Below, piece after piece: positions 36,114-44,491 of a stretch of 64,000 bases of DNA. A model generated the notes under the pieces. That model worked only from the letters and a program-made list of their open reading frames with translations, did no database searches and was not told the origin of the DNA. The DNA is from Candidatus Nitrosopelagicus sp. (GTDB taxonomy: Archaea; Thermoproteota; Nitrososphaeria; Nitrososphaerales; Nitrosopumilaceae), in the NCBI GenBank assembly GCA_028345095.1, contig JAOMCQ010000002.1:33439-97438 (forward strand), given 5' to 3'. Each line of letters starts with the position of its first letter. The first letter of the stretch is position 1. Both the position numbers and the translations under genes were made by a program.

Positions 36114-36307
36114 AAAAAGATCATGTATTGGTTCCAGAACCAAATAGTAAATTTAACAAAGTAAAATGCCATGAATGTGAGGAAGAACAGATTGTTTATT
36201 CTCACAGTTCTACACAAGTAATTTGTAATTCTTGTGGAAATATTTTATCAAAAGCAACAGGTTCAATTGCTCAAATAAATGGTAAAATTTTAGAATCTAC
36301 CGAGTAA
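36110..36307 (+). CDS. rps27e: Ribosomal protein S27e
   Basis: A 65-residue small-subunit protein. VKCHECEEEQIVYSHSSTQVICNSCG, from residue 18, carries the Cys-x2-Cys pairs of its zinc ribbon, and the SSTQVICNSCG phrase is diagnostic. It overlaps L44e by 4 nt at the start and the convergent cobY gene by 18 nt at the end, so transcription from the two strands collides here. Confidence 0.96.
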   Translation: MKKDHVLVPEPNSKFNKVKCHECEEEQIVYSHSSTQVICNSCGNILSKATGSIAQINGKILESTE

Positions 36308-36874
36308 TTCAAAATCATTTTTTGTATTTATATTCAAACATACACGTTTATCATTAATTACTAGATAATCTTCTTCAACAAAATCTAAGTTTTTTATTTT
36401 ATTTGAATTAACAATAGAAATACCTGTATGTATATGATCCTTACCATTAAATGAAATAATACATTCAGAATCTAAATTCAATGATGATTGGAATGATGTT
36501 GTAGTCACAATACTAGTCCATATTTTTTCAGGATTTGTAGTATCAACTATTTGTTTTACTATATTTTCATCTAAAAGAGGTAAATCTCCAGAAGTGACAA
36601 ATATGTAATCATCTAATTTTTTTAAAACATAATTTAGATCTGTTACAAAATTTTCTCCTGAAGTTTCAAGAACCTCTACATCATTTTCAGCAATAATTTT
36701 ATGTGTTTGAGGTGAATTTGGACTGGTAACAGCAATAATTTTTTCAAAACAATTTGAATTTTTTAATGCATCAATAACATGTAAGATAAGCGGTTTTTTG
36801 TATTCAAGTAATAATTTTTCTTGATTACTTTGCATTCTGGTTCCTTTTCCACCAGCCATAATAAGACCAATCAT
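36290..36874 (-). CDS. cobY: Adenosylcobinamide-phosphate guanylyltransferase
   Basis: A 194-residue nucleotidyltransferase with the archaeal CobY start LIMAGGKGTRMQSNQEK, KPLILHVIDAL near residue 28, and TSGDLPLLDENIV near residue 95 as the metal-binding site. Archaeal CobY replaces bacterial CobU for making adenosylcobinamide-GDP from AdoCbi-phosphate and GTP. The operon context with cobS, cbiB and cobQ makes this specific among MobA-like proteins. It is last in the reverse-strand cobalamin operon, 4-nt overlap with cobS. Confidence 0.9.
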   Translation of the reverse strand: MIGLIMAGGKGTRMQSNQEKLLLEYKKPLILHVIDALKNSNCFEKIIAVTSPNSPQTHKIIAENDVEVLETSGENFVTDLNYVLKKLDDYIFVTSGDLPLLDENIVKQIVDTTNPEKIWTSIVTTTSFQSSLNLDSECIISFNGKDHIHTGISIVNSNKIKNLDFVEEDYLVINDKRVCLNINTKNDFELLGRF

Positions 36875-37596
36875 AATGAAACAAAGATCAATAATGATGA
36901 CAACCTAGTTAGTTCGTTACTTGCGCCCATAACATCACCAGTAATTCCTCCAAAACTTTTTGTGGATAATCCAACTAGAAACATTGTAAGAATAATTCCC
37001 GATGCAAAAACTATCAATCCATTCATTTCACCAATAACAATCAATGGAATAATTGTGATTATTCCAGCTATGAACAAACGTTTTTTGTCTTTCATAGAAT
37101 CCATGAAAGGAGAGTTTGAACCTATTGATGCAGAATTTCCTAATCCAGCCATCAAAACCATAGAGAATTTTGCCATTATTTCACTAAGTAATATGATTTT
37201 GAATAGCTCCATTCCACTACTAAATGATAATGCAATGATCATACCTATTGCATACAACACTATCGAAAATATTCCAGCAGAACCTACAGAAAGATCCTTC
37301 ATTGCTTTACGTTTTTTTTCTTTTGTTCCTTTTGTCATTAAACCATCTGCAAAATCAGCAAGACCGTCCGTATGATGAATTCCAGTTATTACTGCAAGAG
37401 ACGCAACAACAATCAAAGATACAACAAGCGGTTCAAGATAAAGAGATAATCCATAACCCAAACTTCCAATGACAAGTCCTATTACAATTCCAACAATTGG
37501 AAAAAGAAACATGTTTTTTGCAATAGAATTAAGATCTGAATTTGATGTAGGAATAATTGTCAAAAATGAAAAAACAGAACCAATTTGTTTAAGCAA
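36871..37596 (-). CDS. cobS: Adenosylcobinamide-GDP ribazoletransferase (cobalamin synthase)
   Basis: A 241-residue integral membrane enzyme with six or so helices. GIHHTDGLADFADGLMTKGTKEKKRKAM, in two parts near residues 71-97, carries the acidic and basic residues of the CobS active site. It joins adenosylcobinamide-GDP with alpha-ribazole or its phosphate to complete the lower ligand of cobalamin. It lies between cbiB (8-nt overlap) and cobY (4-nt overlap). Confidence 0.95.
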   Translation of the reverse strand: MLKQIGSVFSFLTIIPTSNSDLNSIAKNMFLFPIVGIVIGLVIGSLGYGLSLYLEPLVVSLIVVASLAVITGIHHTDGLADFADGLMTKGTKEKKRKAMKDLSVGSAGIFSIVLYAIGMIIALSFSSGMELFKIILLSEIMAKFSMVLMAGLGNSASIGSNSPFMDSMKDKKRLFIAGIITIIPLIVIGEMNGLIVFASGIILTMFLVGLSTKSFGGITGDVMGASNELTRLSSLLIFVSL

Positions 37597-38560
37597 TGAA
37601 AATCAACTCCATAAGTGAAATAAATACAATTAGAGGAATAGATACAATTCCAAAGAAGAGTAATGATGTAACCTTCATTAGTGAAATTGCATCTTTAACT
37701 TTTTTTGATGTGATTTCATTATCACCAGTTCCCAAAGAATAATATTCAAGCTTTTCAAATTTAGTTCCCAATGCACCAGCAAAAGCAGCCATCGGATACC
37801 CTGCATTTGGACTGTCTGTTTTTTTTCCATCACGTTTGAAAGTTTCATAACAATTTTTCCAATCATGCCCTAGCAACATTGAACCGAGTACAATTGTCAG
37901 ACCAGTTAATCGTGAAGGAATATAATTCAAAATATTATCACAATTTGCTCCAAACCAACCTAAATTTTTAAACATTTGAGTTTTGTATCCAACCATAGAA
38001 TCAACAGTATTAACAATACGATAGGCAAATGCACCAGGTAAACCAAATATAGCAAAGTAAAACATTGGACCGGTTATTCCATCTACAATATTTTCACTTA
38101 AGCTCTCTAAAGTTCCAGATAATATGTGATTTTTATCTAGATTTTTTGTATTTCTTTTTACTATCATAGATAGATTTGTTCGTGCTTTGTTTAGATCATT
38201 TTTTTGAATAGCATCTAAGACAGATAACGCATGACGTTCCATTCCCTTAATTGCAATTGTCATTTTGAATAATATTATTCCAGAAATGATAGAAACTAAG
38301 ATAGATAAAAATTCAATATTAATAAAATCAATGCCATACTGCACGCCAAGCAAAATTACAATAGAGGCAAAAACAGGAATTAAGACAATAAAGACACCAC
38401 CAAATTTTTCCAAATTTTGATTTTCATTTTTCATACGAGTTGTTATTGTTCCAATTAAATTTCCAATCCAAACAGTTGGATGATAACGATTTTTTGGATC
38501 ACCTAAAACAAGATCTAGTAATATAGCAAGTCCAATTATAATGATTGATTCTAGAATCAT
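37589..38560 (-). CDS. cbiB: Adenosylcobinamide-phosphate synthase
   Basis: A 323-residue membrane protein with about four to six helices. LGDPKNRYHPTVWIGNLIG, near residue 19, is the diagnostic CbiB/CobD N-terminal motif, and NIVDGITGPMFYFAIFGLPGAFAYRIVNTVDSMVGY, in two parts near residues 155-190, is the conserved core. It attaches the aminopropanol-phosphate arm to adenosylcobyric acid. It overlaps cobQ upstream by 4 nt and cobS downstream by 8 nt. Confidence 0.95.
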   Translation of the reverse strand: MILESIIIIGLAILLDLVLGDPKNRYHPTVWIGNLIGTITTRMKNENQNLEKFGGVFIVLIPVFASIVILLGVQYGIDFINIEFLSILVSIISGIILFKMTIAIKGMERHALSVLDAIQKNDLNKARTNLSMIVKRNTKNLDKNHILSGTLESLSENIVDGITGPMFYFAIFGLPGAFAYRIVNTVDSMVGYKTQMFKNLGWFGANCDNILNYIPSRLTGLTIVLGSMLLGHDWKNCYETFKRDGKKTDSPNAGYPMAAFAGALGTKFEKLEYYSLGTGDNEITSKKVKDAISLMKVTSLLFFGIVSIPLIVFISLMELIFIA

Positions 38561-39399
38561 TTCAAAAGTTTCTCCACTTGACGAATATTAAGACTTGACT
38601 TAACAACTTTAGCAATTTTGTTTATTTCAACATCTAGTTTTTTTAAATTTGAGTCATTCCAGTTCAAATTTTTAGGAGAATTTCCAATAGAATCTTCATC
38701 AGGTATTTCAAAATTAGTCATTGGGATTGTACCAAAAACAGGTAATCCTGTTTTTTGTTTTAATTTTTTATATCCAGGTTTTAAGATTTCAATATCTCCT
38801 CGAAATTTATTTATGATGAATCCTTCAACAAGTTTAACATATTTTTTTTCAATTAACTCCATTGTTCCAACGATACTTGCAAATGCACCACCTCGTTCAA
38901 TATCTGTAATTAATAATACAGGAGATTTTGTTTTTTGAGCAATTTTCATGTTTGTAATATCAAATTTCTGTAAATTAATTTCAGCAGGAGAACCTGCACC
39001 TTCAAGAAAAATTATTTCATGTGATTGTGAAAGTTTGTTAAAGGAATCCATCGAAGTTTTAAGACCATTCTCTAGTACAAAATGTTCATAGTAATCACTG
39101 GCATGCATCTTTTTGAAGAATTTTCCATTTACAAACACAGAACTACGATAATTTCCTAGTGGTTTTAGTAATATTGGATTTTGAATAGGAATTATGTCAG
39201 TACGTGCAGCAACTGCCTGTATTGCCTGTGCTCTAGAAATTTCAAAATTTTTTCCAATGTATGAGAAATTAGACATGTTTTGTGCTTTGAATGGAGATAC
39301 TGTATAACCAAGATCAGCAAAAATCCTACACAGTGCAGTAACAAGTATTGTTTTGCCAGCACCAGAAGATGTACCTTGAATCATTAGTGATTTTACCAT
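38557..39399 (-). CDS. cobQ: Cobyric acid synthase, N-terminal domain only (no glutaminase domain)
   Basis: A 280-residue protein matching only the N-terminal ATP-dependent half of CobQ/CbiP. The P-loop is IQGTSSGAGKTILV; FKAQNMSNFSYIG, EGAGSPAEINL, ITDIERGGAFASIVG and INKFRGDIEILKPGY follow, all in the usual order. Normal CobQ runs to about 480-500 residues and ends in a class I glutamine amidotransferase domain with a Cys nucleophile. Here the protein stops about 45 residues after the DEDS segment, and the cbiB start overlaps the stop, so there is no room for the missing domain. It should still activate carboxylates of adenosylcobyrinate a,c-diamide with ATP, but ammonia would have to come from elsewhere. 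Confidence 0.85.
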   Translation of the reverse strand: MVKSLMIQGTSSGAGKTILVTALCRIFADLGYTVSPFKAQNMSNFSYIGKNFEISRAQAIQAVAARTDIIPIQNPILLKPLGNYRSSVFVNGKFFKKMHASDYYEHFVLENGLKTSMDSFNKLSQSHEIIFLEGAGSPAEINLQKFDITNMKIAQKTKSPVLLITDIERGGAFASIVGTMELIEKKYVKLVEGFIINKFRGDIEILKPGYKKLKQKTGLPVFGTIPMTNFEIPDEDSIGNSPKNLNWNDSNLKKLDVEINKIAKVVKSSLNIRQVEKLLK

Positions 39400-40481
39400 T
39401 TTATTTCTCCAAATGCTTTTACAAGTAATTTATTTTGAATTCTATTTTTCACAGCTATTCGAATATAATTTTCATTAAGCCCAGAAAATGTACTACAATC
39501 TCTAACAAGAATATTTTTTTTAAGTAATTTTTTTTGAAGTGATTTTGAATTAATTTTTGTTTTAATTAGTATAAAGTTTGTAGAAGATGGAAAACACGAT
39601 AACCATTCAATTTTTGATAGAGAGTTCATTAAGAATAAATTTTCTTTTTTGATATTTTTTCGTGATTTTTCTAGAAAATCAGAATAACATAGTGCAGCAC
39701 TTGCAGCAGATTGTGCAATATAATTTACGTTCCAAGGTATTTTTACTCGTTGTAAAATTTCAATTATTTTTTTACTACCAAGTGCATAACCAATACGTAA
39801 TCCAGCTAATCCAAATGATTTTGTAAAAGAACGTAAAATGAATAGATTTTGATAAGATTTTAGAGTTTTTACAAGCGATGGGTTAGAATCAGGTACTAAT
39901 TCAATGAATGTTTCATCGACAAATACCAAAGTAGATTTTTTTTCAGCAAGTTTTACAATTTGTTCCATATTCTTTTTTGATAAAATTTCACCAGTTGGAT
40001 TATTTGGATTACAGATGAAGACAATTCCTTTTATTGGAATTTTTTTCAAGAATTTTTGAAGATCTTTACTAAGATTTAGAGTTTGAAAAGGAATAATTTT
40101 CCCACCAAAAAAATTTACTGCTTTTTCATATTCAGAAAAGGTTGGACATGGAATCAATACTTTAGATTTTTTATTTACAAAAGTGCTACAGAAATTATAA
40201 ATTATTTCAGTAGCACCATTGCCAATTAGGATTTGGGATTGGTTTATTCCAGTGAACCATTTTAAATTTGAACGTAATCGTGTTGACTCTGAATCAGGAT
40301 AGATATGAATTTGGTTTAATTGATTTTTAAGATATTTTTTTACACCTGGATGGCAACCTAATGGATTGACATTTGAACTAAAATCAACTATTTTCTCATC
40401 TAAATTTTTGATGGAAAATATGCCACCATGTGAAGCAGGTATGTGTTTGACTGTATTTGGATTTGGTGTTATTTTCAACAT
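39393..40481 (-). CDS. cobD: HisC-like PLP enzyme, probable L-threonine-phosphate decarboxylase
   Basis: A 362-residue fold-type I PLP enzyme. It opens with HGGIFSIKN and FSSNVNPLGCHPGV, a CobD/CobC-type start. NGATEIIYNF, FICNPNNPTGEIL and VDETFIELVPD follow, and the PLP lysine is in RSFTKSFGLAGLRIGYALG near residue 220. It is the first gene of the reverse-strand cobalamin operon. CobD decarboxylates threonine phosphate to (R)-1-amino-2-propanol phosphate, which CbiB uses. Histidinol-phosphate aminotransferase is the main alternative; the operon favours the cobalamin role. Confidence 0.85.
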   Translation of the reverse strand: MLKITPNPNTVKHIPASHGGIFSIKNLDEKIVDFSSNVNPLGCHPGVKKYLKNQLNQIHIYPDSESTRLRSNLKWFTGINQSQILIGNGATEIIYNFCSTFVNKKSKVLIPCPTFSEYEKAVNFFGGKIIPFQTLNLSKDLQKFLKKIPIKGIVFICNPNNPTGEILSKKNMEQIVKLAEKKSTLVFVDETFIELVPDSNPSLVKTLKSYQNLFILRSFTKSFGLAGLRIGYALGSKKIIEILQRVKIPWNVNYIAQSAASAALCYSDFLEKSRKNIKKENLFLMNSLSKIEWLSCFPSSTNFILIKTKINSKSLQKKLLKKNILVRDCSTFSGLNENYIRIAVKNRIQNKLLVKAFGEIKW

Positions 40482-40560
40482 TTGAAATAAAGTAATTCAG
40501 TATAGTATTCTTTTGGTTCTGGCTAAAGGATTATTAACAGAAAATTACCAAATTTGATCG

Positions 40561-41634
40561 ATGAAAAAAAGAGTTGCCATAATAGGAGTTACAGGTTCAG
40601 TAGGTCAAGAATTTGTGCAATCACTTCATAACCATCCATGGTTTGAAGTAACCCAAATTGCGGCATCAGAACGTTCAGCAGGAAAAATGTATCTGGATGC
40701 AATTAGAGATGCAAGTGGAATTATTGCATGGGATGTTGGTGGCCAAATTCCAGAGTATATCAAAAGTATGAAAGTTGTCAAAGTTGAAGAAATTAACGTG
40801 CAAGAATTAGATTTAATTTTCTCAGCAGTTGAATCAGAAGCTGCAAGAGATATAGAAACAAAATTTGCAAAAGATTTACCGGTAATTTCAACATCATCCG
40901 CATATAGATATGAAGAAGATGTGCCAATTTTAATTCCTGGAATTAATGATGAACAAGCTGAATTATTAGAAGTTCAAAAGAAAAATAGAGATTGGAAAGG
41001 ATGGGTTGCACCATTACCAAACTGTACAACTACAGGTTTGGCAATTACACTTAAACCACTAGTAGAGAAATACGGTGCAAAGAAAGTGATGATGACTTCA
41101 ATGCAAGCAATCTCAGGAGGCGGTAAATCAGGAGTATCAGCAATGGGAATTACAGATAATATTTTGCCATACATACCAAAAGAAGAAGGAAAAGTTAGAA
41201 TAGAAACTAGAAAAATTCTTGGAAAATTAAAAGATGGAAAAATTGAAGATGCAGATATTAAAGTTAGTTGTACTTGTACAAGAGTTCCAGTAATTGATGG
41301 ACATACTGAATCAGTATTTGTTGAAACTGAAAAAGAAATTGATCCTAATAAGGCAAAAGATACATTCAACGATTACAACAAAGATATTTCAGTAGCAGGT
41401 TTACCTTCTGCACCTGAAAAATACTATGCATTTCATGAAGATCCAACTAGACCACAACCTAGAATGGAAAGAGAAGTAGGAGATGGAATGACCACATCAA
41501 TTGGAAGAGTAGAAAGAGAAGAACTATTTGATAACGGATTAAAATACATGTTATTTTCACATAACAAAAAAATGGGATCTGCAAAAGGTGCGGTTTTGTT
41601 AGCAGAGATGTTATACAAGAAAGAGAAGATTTAG
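40561..41634 (+). CDS. asd: Aspartate-semialdehyde dehydrogenase family (asd or malonyl/succinyl-CoA reductase)
   Basis: A 357-residue NADP-dependent acyl-phosphate/CoA reductase. It has GVTGSVGQEFVQSL at the N-terminus, SAVESEAARDIE, and the catalytic Cys in LPNCTTTGLAI near residue 160. SGGGKSG near residue 187 and VPVIDGHTESVFVE near residue 243 complete the archaeal/fungal Asd subfamily. It reduces aspartyl phosphate for lysine, threonine and methionine synthesis. In Sulfolobales a close paralogue is malonyl-CoA/succinyl-CoA reductase of the 3-hydroxypropionate/4-hydroxybutyrate cycle, so that role cannot be excluded by sequence reading. It is monocistronic, divergent from the cobalamin operon. 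Confidence 0.88.
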   Translation: MKKRVAIIGVTGSVGQEFVQSLHNHPWFEVTQIAASERSAGKMYLDAIRDASGIIAWDVGGQIPEYIKSMKVVKVEEINVQELDLIFSAVESEAARDIETKFAKDLPVISTSSAYRYEEDVPILIPGINDEQAELLEVQKKNRDWKGWVAPLPNCTTTGLAITLKPLVEKYGAKKVMMTSMQAISGGGKSGVSAMGITDNILPYIPKEEGKVRIETRKILGKLKDGKIEDADIKVSCTCTRVPVIDGHTESVFVETEKEIDPNKAKDTFNDYNKDISVAGLPSAPEKYYAFHEDPTRPQPRMEREVGDGMTTSIGRVEREELFDNGLKYMLFSHNKKMGSAKGAVLLAEMLYKKEKI

Positions 41635-41705
41635 TCAAAAAATTTAGAAATTTTTCAATAATATCTTTATTAAAGGTAGTAAATTCTAAAATGCCGGTGA
41701 ATTAA

Positions 41706-42161
41706 ATGACGAAGATAGATGATCTTGATTTAAAAATTCTTTCAGAACTAAGTAATGATGCGTCAATATCAGTTCCAAAACTATCAAAGAAAATTAATAT
41801 TAATTCATCCGTAGTTTATAGTAGAATTAAACGTCTTTTAAAACAGAAATTAATTCATAGATATACAATTGATGTTAACGATAAAGAATTAGGCTATACA
41901 GTAAAATCCGTAACAGGAATTAATATGGACTCAAAAAGACGAGATACGATAATTGAGGAATTATTCAAAATTGACGGTGTTAGAGAAATTTCAGAAGTTA
42001 CGGGGAGATTCGATATTATGGTTACAATGTATGCTAAATCGTTAAATGACATGCACAAGGTGGTTTCTGAAAAAATCGGTAAAATTGAAGGGATTTTAGG
42101 CTCTGAAAGCTTCATAGAGATGAAAAGAAGGACAAAACCAATGCCTTACATGCCAGTGTAA
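41706..42161 (+). CDS. Lrp/AsnC-family transcriptional regulator
   Basis: A 151-residue regulator. The first ~55 residues are a winged helix (LDLKILSELSNDASISVPKLSKKIN), and residues ~65-140 an RAM ligand-binding domain (IEELFKIDGVREISEVTGRFDIMV). The tail KRRTKPMPYMPV is unusual for bacterial Lrp. A GGTGA ribosome-binding site lies 5 nt before the ATG. It may sense an amino acid and control nearby genes such as asd; the target is unknown. Confidence 0.9.
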   Translation: MTKIDDLDLKILSELSNDASISVPKLSKKININSSVVYSRIKRLLKQKLIHRYTIDVNDKELGYTVKSVTGINMDSKRRDTIIEELFKIDGVREISEVTGRFDIMVTMYAKSLNDMHKVVSEKIGKIEGILGSESFIEMKRRTKPMPYMPV

Positions 42162-42167
42162 ACGCGT

Positions 42168-42177
42168 GATATTTATT
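42168..42177 (+). promoter_or_regulatory. TATA box for ctaB
   Basis: GATATTTATT is centred about 28 nt upstream of the ATG at 42201, with no Shine-Dalgarno right before the start codon; a leaderless transcript is likely. Confidence 0.5.
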
Positions 42178-42200
42178 TTTCTGAGAATGTGAGTAATTAG

Positions 42201-43130
42201 ATGCAAGAAACTACTACTAAAATTAAAATTAAAACATACTATGAGTTAACAAAACCAAAAATTTGGTATCTCTTAGTTTTTACAGCATTTGGTACAGCAA
42301 TTACTGCATCTAATATATACAATATTGAAATTTCAATTGCAACTTGGGCTTTGATGCTTTTTGGAGTTGCTGCAGGTTCAGCATCAGCTAACACATTGAC
42401 AAATTATCATGACAGAGATATCGATGAAATTATGGAAAGAACAAAAGGTAGACCTATTCCAAGTAAGAGAATTTTCCCTGCTGAAAAAGCAAGAGATTTC
42501 GGATTAGTTTTAGCAGCAATTTCAATTGCGTGTGCATTTGGAATTGCCTTTACAACATCATTTTGGAATGGAATGTGGTGTGGTATCTTCATGGTTTTTG
42601 GATTGGCAGATAATATTTTGATTTATAGTCATGCACTAAAAAGAAAGAGTCAACTTAACATCATATTAGGAGGCTTTTCAGGTGGTGCTCCAGCAATGAT
42701 TGGATATGCGGCAGTAACACTAACTGGATTATGGGATTTTGGTTTAATCATGGCAGGTTTGGTATTCATTTGGATTCCAATGCATATTTGGGCATTAACG
42801 TTGCATTTTAGAGATGATTATCAGAAAGTAAAAGTTCCGATGTTGACTGCAGTATTATCAGAAAAGACATCAGCCAGAGTGATTGCTGCAACTACGGTCA
42901 TGATGGTAGTATTCAGTATTGTACCGTTCTTTTTAACAACAGATACTGGAGAACCGGTTATGAGTGAAGTTTACTTGTATACAGCAATAGCATCAGGTAT
43001 TTTGATGGTTGTGCTTAGTGCATGGGTTGTTTCAAAACCAACTGAAAAGGCTTCATGGGTTTTGTTCAAATTTTCTAGTCCATATCTAGCAGTACTATTT
43101 ATAGCATTAATGGTAGATTCTGCACTTTGA
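42201..43130 (+). CDS. ctaB: Protohaem IX farnesyltransferase (haem O synthase)
   Basis: A 309-residue UbiA-family membrane prenyltransferase with about eight or nine helices. The first Asp-rich motif is NYHDRDIDEIMERTKGRPIPSKRI, near residue 68 (two parts), and the second lies in LHFRDDYQKVKVPML near residue 202. It adds a farnesyl group to haem B, giving haem O for the terminal oxidase. No ctaA is visible in the window. The gene appears single, with its own TATA box. Confidence 0.94.
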   Translation: MQETTTKIKIKTYYELTKPKIWYLLVFTAFGTAITASNIYNIEISIATWALMLFGVAAGSASANTLTNYHDRDIDEIMERTKGRPIPSKRIFPAEKARDFGLVLAAISIACAFGIAFTTSFWNGMWCGIFMVFGLADNILIYSHALKRKSQLNIILGGFSGGAPAMIGYAAVTLTGLWDFGLIMAGLVFIWIPMHIWALTLHFRDDYQKVKVPMLTAVLSEKTSARVIAATTVMMVVFSIVPFFLTTDTGEPVMSEVYLYTAIASGILMVVLSAWVVSKPTEKASWVLFKFSSPYLAVLFIALMVDSAL

Positions 43131-43143
43131 AAGAACGTATAAG

Positions 43144-43152
43144 TTTTTAATA
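43144..43152 (+). promoter_or_regulatory. TATA box for the DUF1059 gene
   Basis: TTTTTAATA is centred 25 nt before the ATG at 43173, as for a leaderless transcript. Confidence 0.55.
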
Positions 43153-43172
43153 CCAAATTCAGTGATTCTACC

Positions 43173-43349
43173 ATGGTTATGAAGTTAGTTTGTAAAGACT
43201 ATGGACATGACTGTGAATTTATTGCCGAAGGTGAAAATGTGGAAGAAATTATGAAAAATTTTGGTAAACATTCAGATGAAGAACATGGGTTATGGTATTC
43301 AGATGAATCACTAAAACAAATTGTTCAAAATAAGTATAATATTAAATAA
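43173..43349 (+). CDS. DUF1059 small protein
   Basis: A 58-residue protein. It begins MVMKLVCKDYGHDCEF, then GENVEEIMKNFGKHSDEEHG, matching the DUF1059 pattern of a C-x-D-x-G-x-D-C start and a helical H-x4-H segment. Two Cys and several His could bind a metal. DUF1059 proteins are widespread and of unknown function. The gene has its own TATA box and ends 4 nt before the convergent GT4 stop. The second Met (codon 3) is an equally possible start. Confidence 0.85.
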   Translation: MVMKLVCKDYGHDCEFIAEGENVEEIMKNFGKHSDEEHGLWYSDESLKQIVQNKYNIK

Positions 43350-43353
43350 ATTT

Positions 43354-44403
43354 TTAAATTTTTATTATTTTAAGAAAATCTTTAGCAATTTTTTTCCATG
43401 AGAAATTTTCATTGACAAATTCGCATCCCCGTAATCCAATTTGTTTTGATTCATTTGGATTATCAATTAAAAAAGAAATTTTTGAGATCCAGGAGGAAGA
43501 ATCACCTTCTTTAATTAAGAATCCTGTTTCTTTTTCAATTATTGATTCCGATATTCCTCCAACATCAGTTGCAATAATTGGTTTTTTCATCAAAGAAGCT
43601 TCTAAGATAGTGTGAGGAGACATATCATTTCCAGTGATTAATCCATAAATATCAATTTCAGATAAAAATTGTCTAACTTGATTTGGATATTCTAATGAAC
43701 CTAACCAGTGAAAATTTGGGAATTTTTCTAAATGTGGAAGAATATTTTTCGTAAAAGGTCCATCACCAGCCCAATAGAAATTAACGTTTGGACATTGTTC
43801 AATAATTTTTGGTAAAAGTAACATTTCCTTTGTTTTATTCCAAATATTGGTATTCTGTAGAAATCCTACAGATGGATGCTTAAATTCAAATCCTTTTTCA
43901 ACATGCCAATCAGACTGCCGAATTCCTTGATACAAAACATGAATTTTATTTTGTGAATATTTATCATCTGCAATTTTTTTTAAATAAGAACAAATTGGAA
44001 GTATCAAATGTGCTTCAGAAAAGCATTTGTGGGCAAATTTATTTTTTATATTAATTTCCAAATGACTTAATGTAGATTTTTCAATTGTTTGTTTACCTAA
44101 TTCTACTTCTTGCCAGAAATTTCCTCGTAAAAAGATTATTAGAGGTATTTTGGTTTTAAGCACAAGAGAACTAAAATGACTAACTCGTTCAGTAAAAATA
44201 AAATCAGGATCAAAAGATTTTATCATATTTTGGAATTTATTAGGAGTTTTAATCCAACGTAGGTATTTTTTACCGAATTTTGAATTATCGTATATATCTA
44301 AATCATCTATGATCTTGCAGGTTACATTATTTTTTTCAAGTTCATCAATAAATTGTTTAATATAAAAAAATCTAGTTTTATCTACTGCGAAAAGAATTTT
44401 CAT
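43354..44403 (-). CDS. Family 4 glycosyltransferase (GT-B)
   Basis: A 349-residue GT-B transferase. The N-terminal half carries DPDFIFTERVSHFSSLV, and ILPICSYLKKIADD near residue 145 followed by HVLYQGIRQSDW is the usual GT4 linker. The C-terminal donor domain has NFYWAGDGPF and EASLMKKPIIATDVGGISESI near residues 278-298, with the E-x7-E motif. It probably extends a glycan in the cytoplasm from a nucleotide-sugar donor. It belongs to the small glycan cluster at 43.4-47 kb. Confidence 0.87.
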   Translation of the reverse strand: MKILFAVDKTRFFYIKQFIDELEKNNVTCKIIDDLDIYDNSKFGKKYLRWIKTPNKFQNMIKSFDPDFIFTERVSHFSSLVLKTKIPLIIFLRGNFWQEVELGKQTIEKSTLSHLEINIKNKFAHKCFSEAHLILPICSYLKKIADDKYSQNKIHVLYQGIRQSDWHVEKGFEFKHPSVGFLQNTNIWNKTKEMLLLPKIIEQCPNVNFYWAGDGPFTKNILPHLEKFPNFHWLGSLEYPNQVRQFLSEIDIYGLITGNDMSPHTILEASLMKKPIIATDVGGISESIIEKETGFLIKEGDSSSWISKISFLIDNPNESKQIGLRGCEFVNENFSWKKIAKDFLKIIKI

Positions 44404-44491
44404 ATAATAATAATATAAAATATAGTATAATTGGTTTATGACTAATTTATTTGAATAAAATGAATTATGAAGATATAATTATTTTTTAATT

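Noticed and set aside
38557..38560. Frameshifted CobQ with a hidden glutaminase domain
   Set aside because: The downstream sequence in all frames near the stop is cbiB; no GATase remnant was seen. A sequencing error is still conceivable but not supported.
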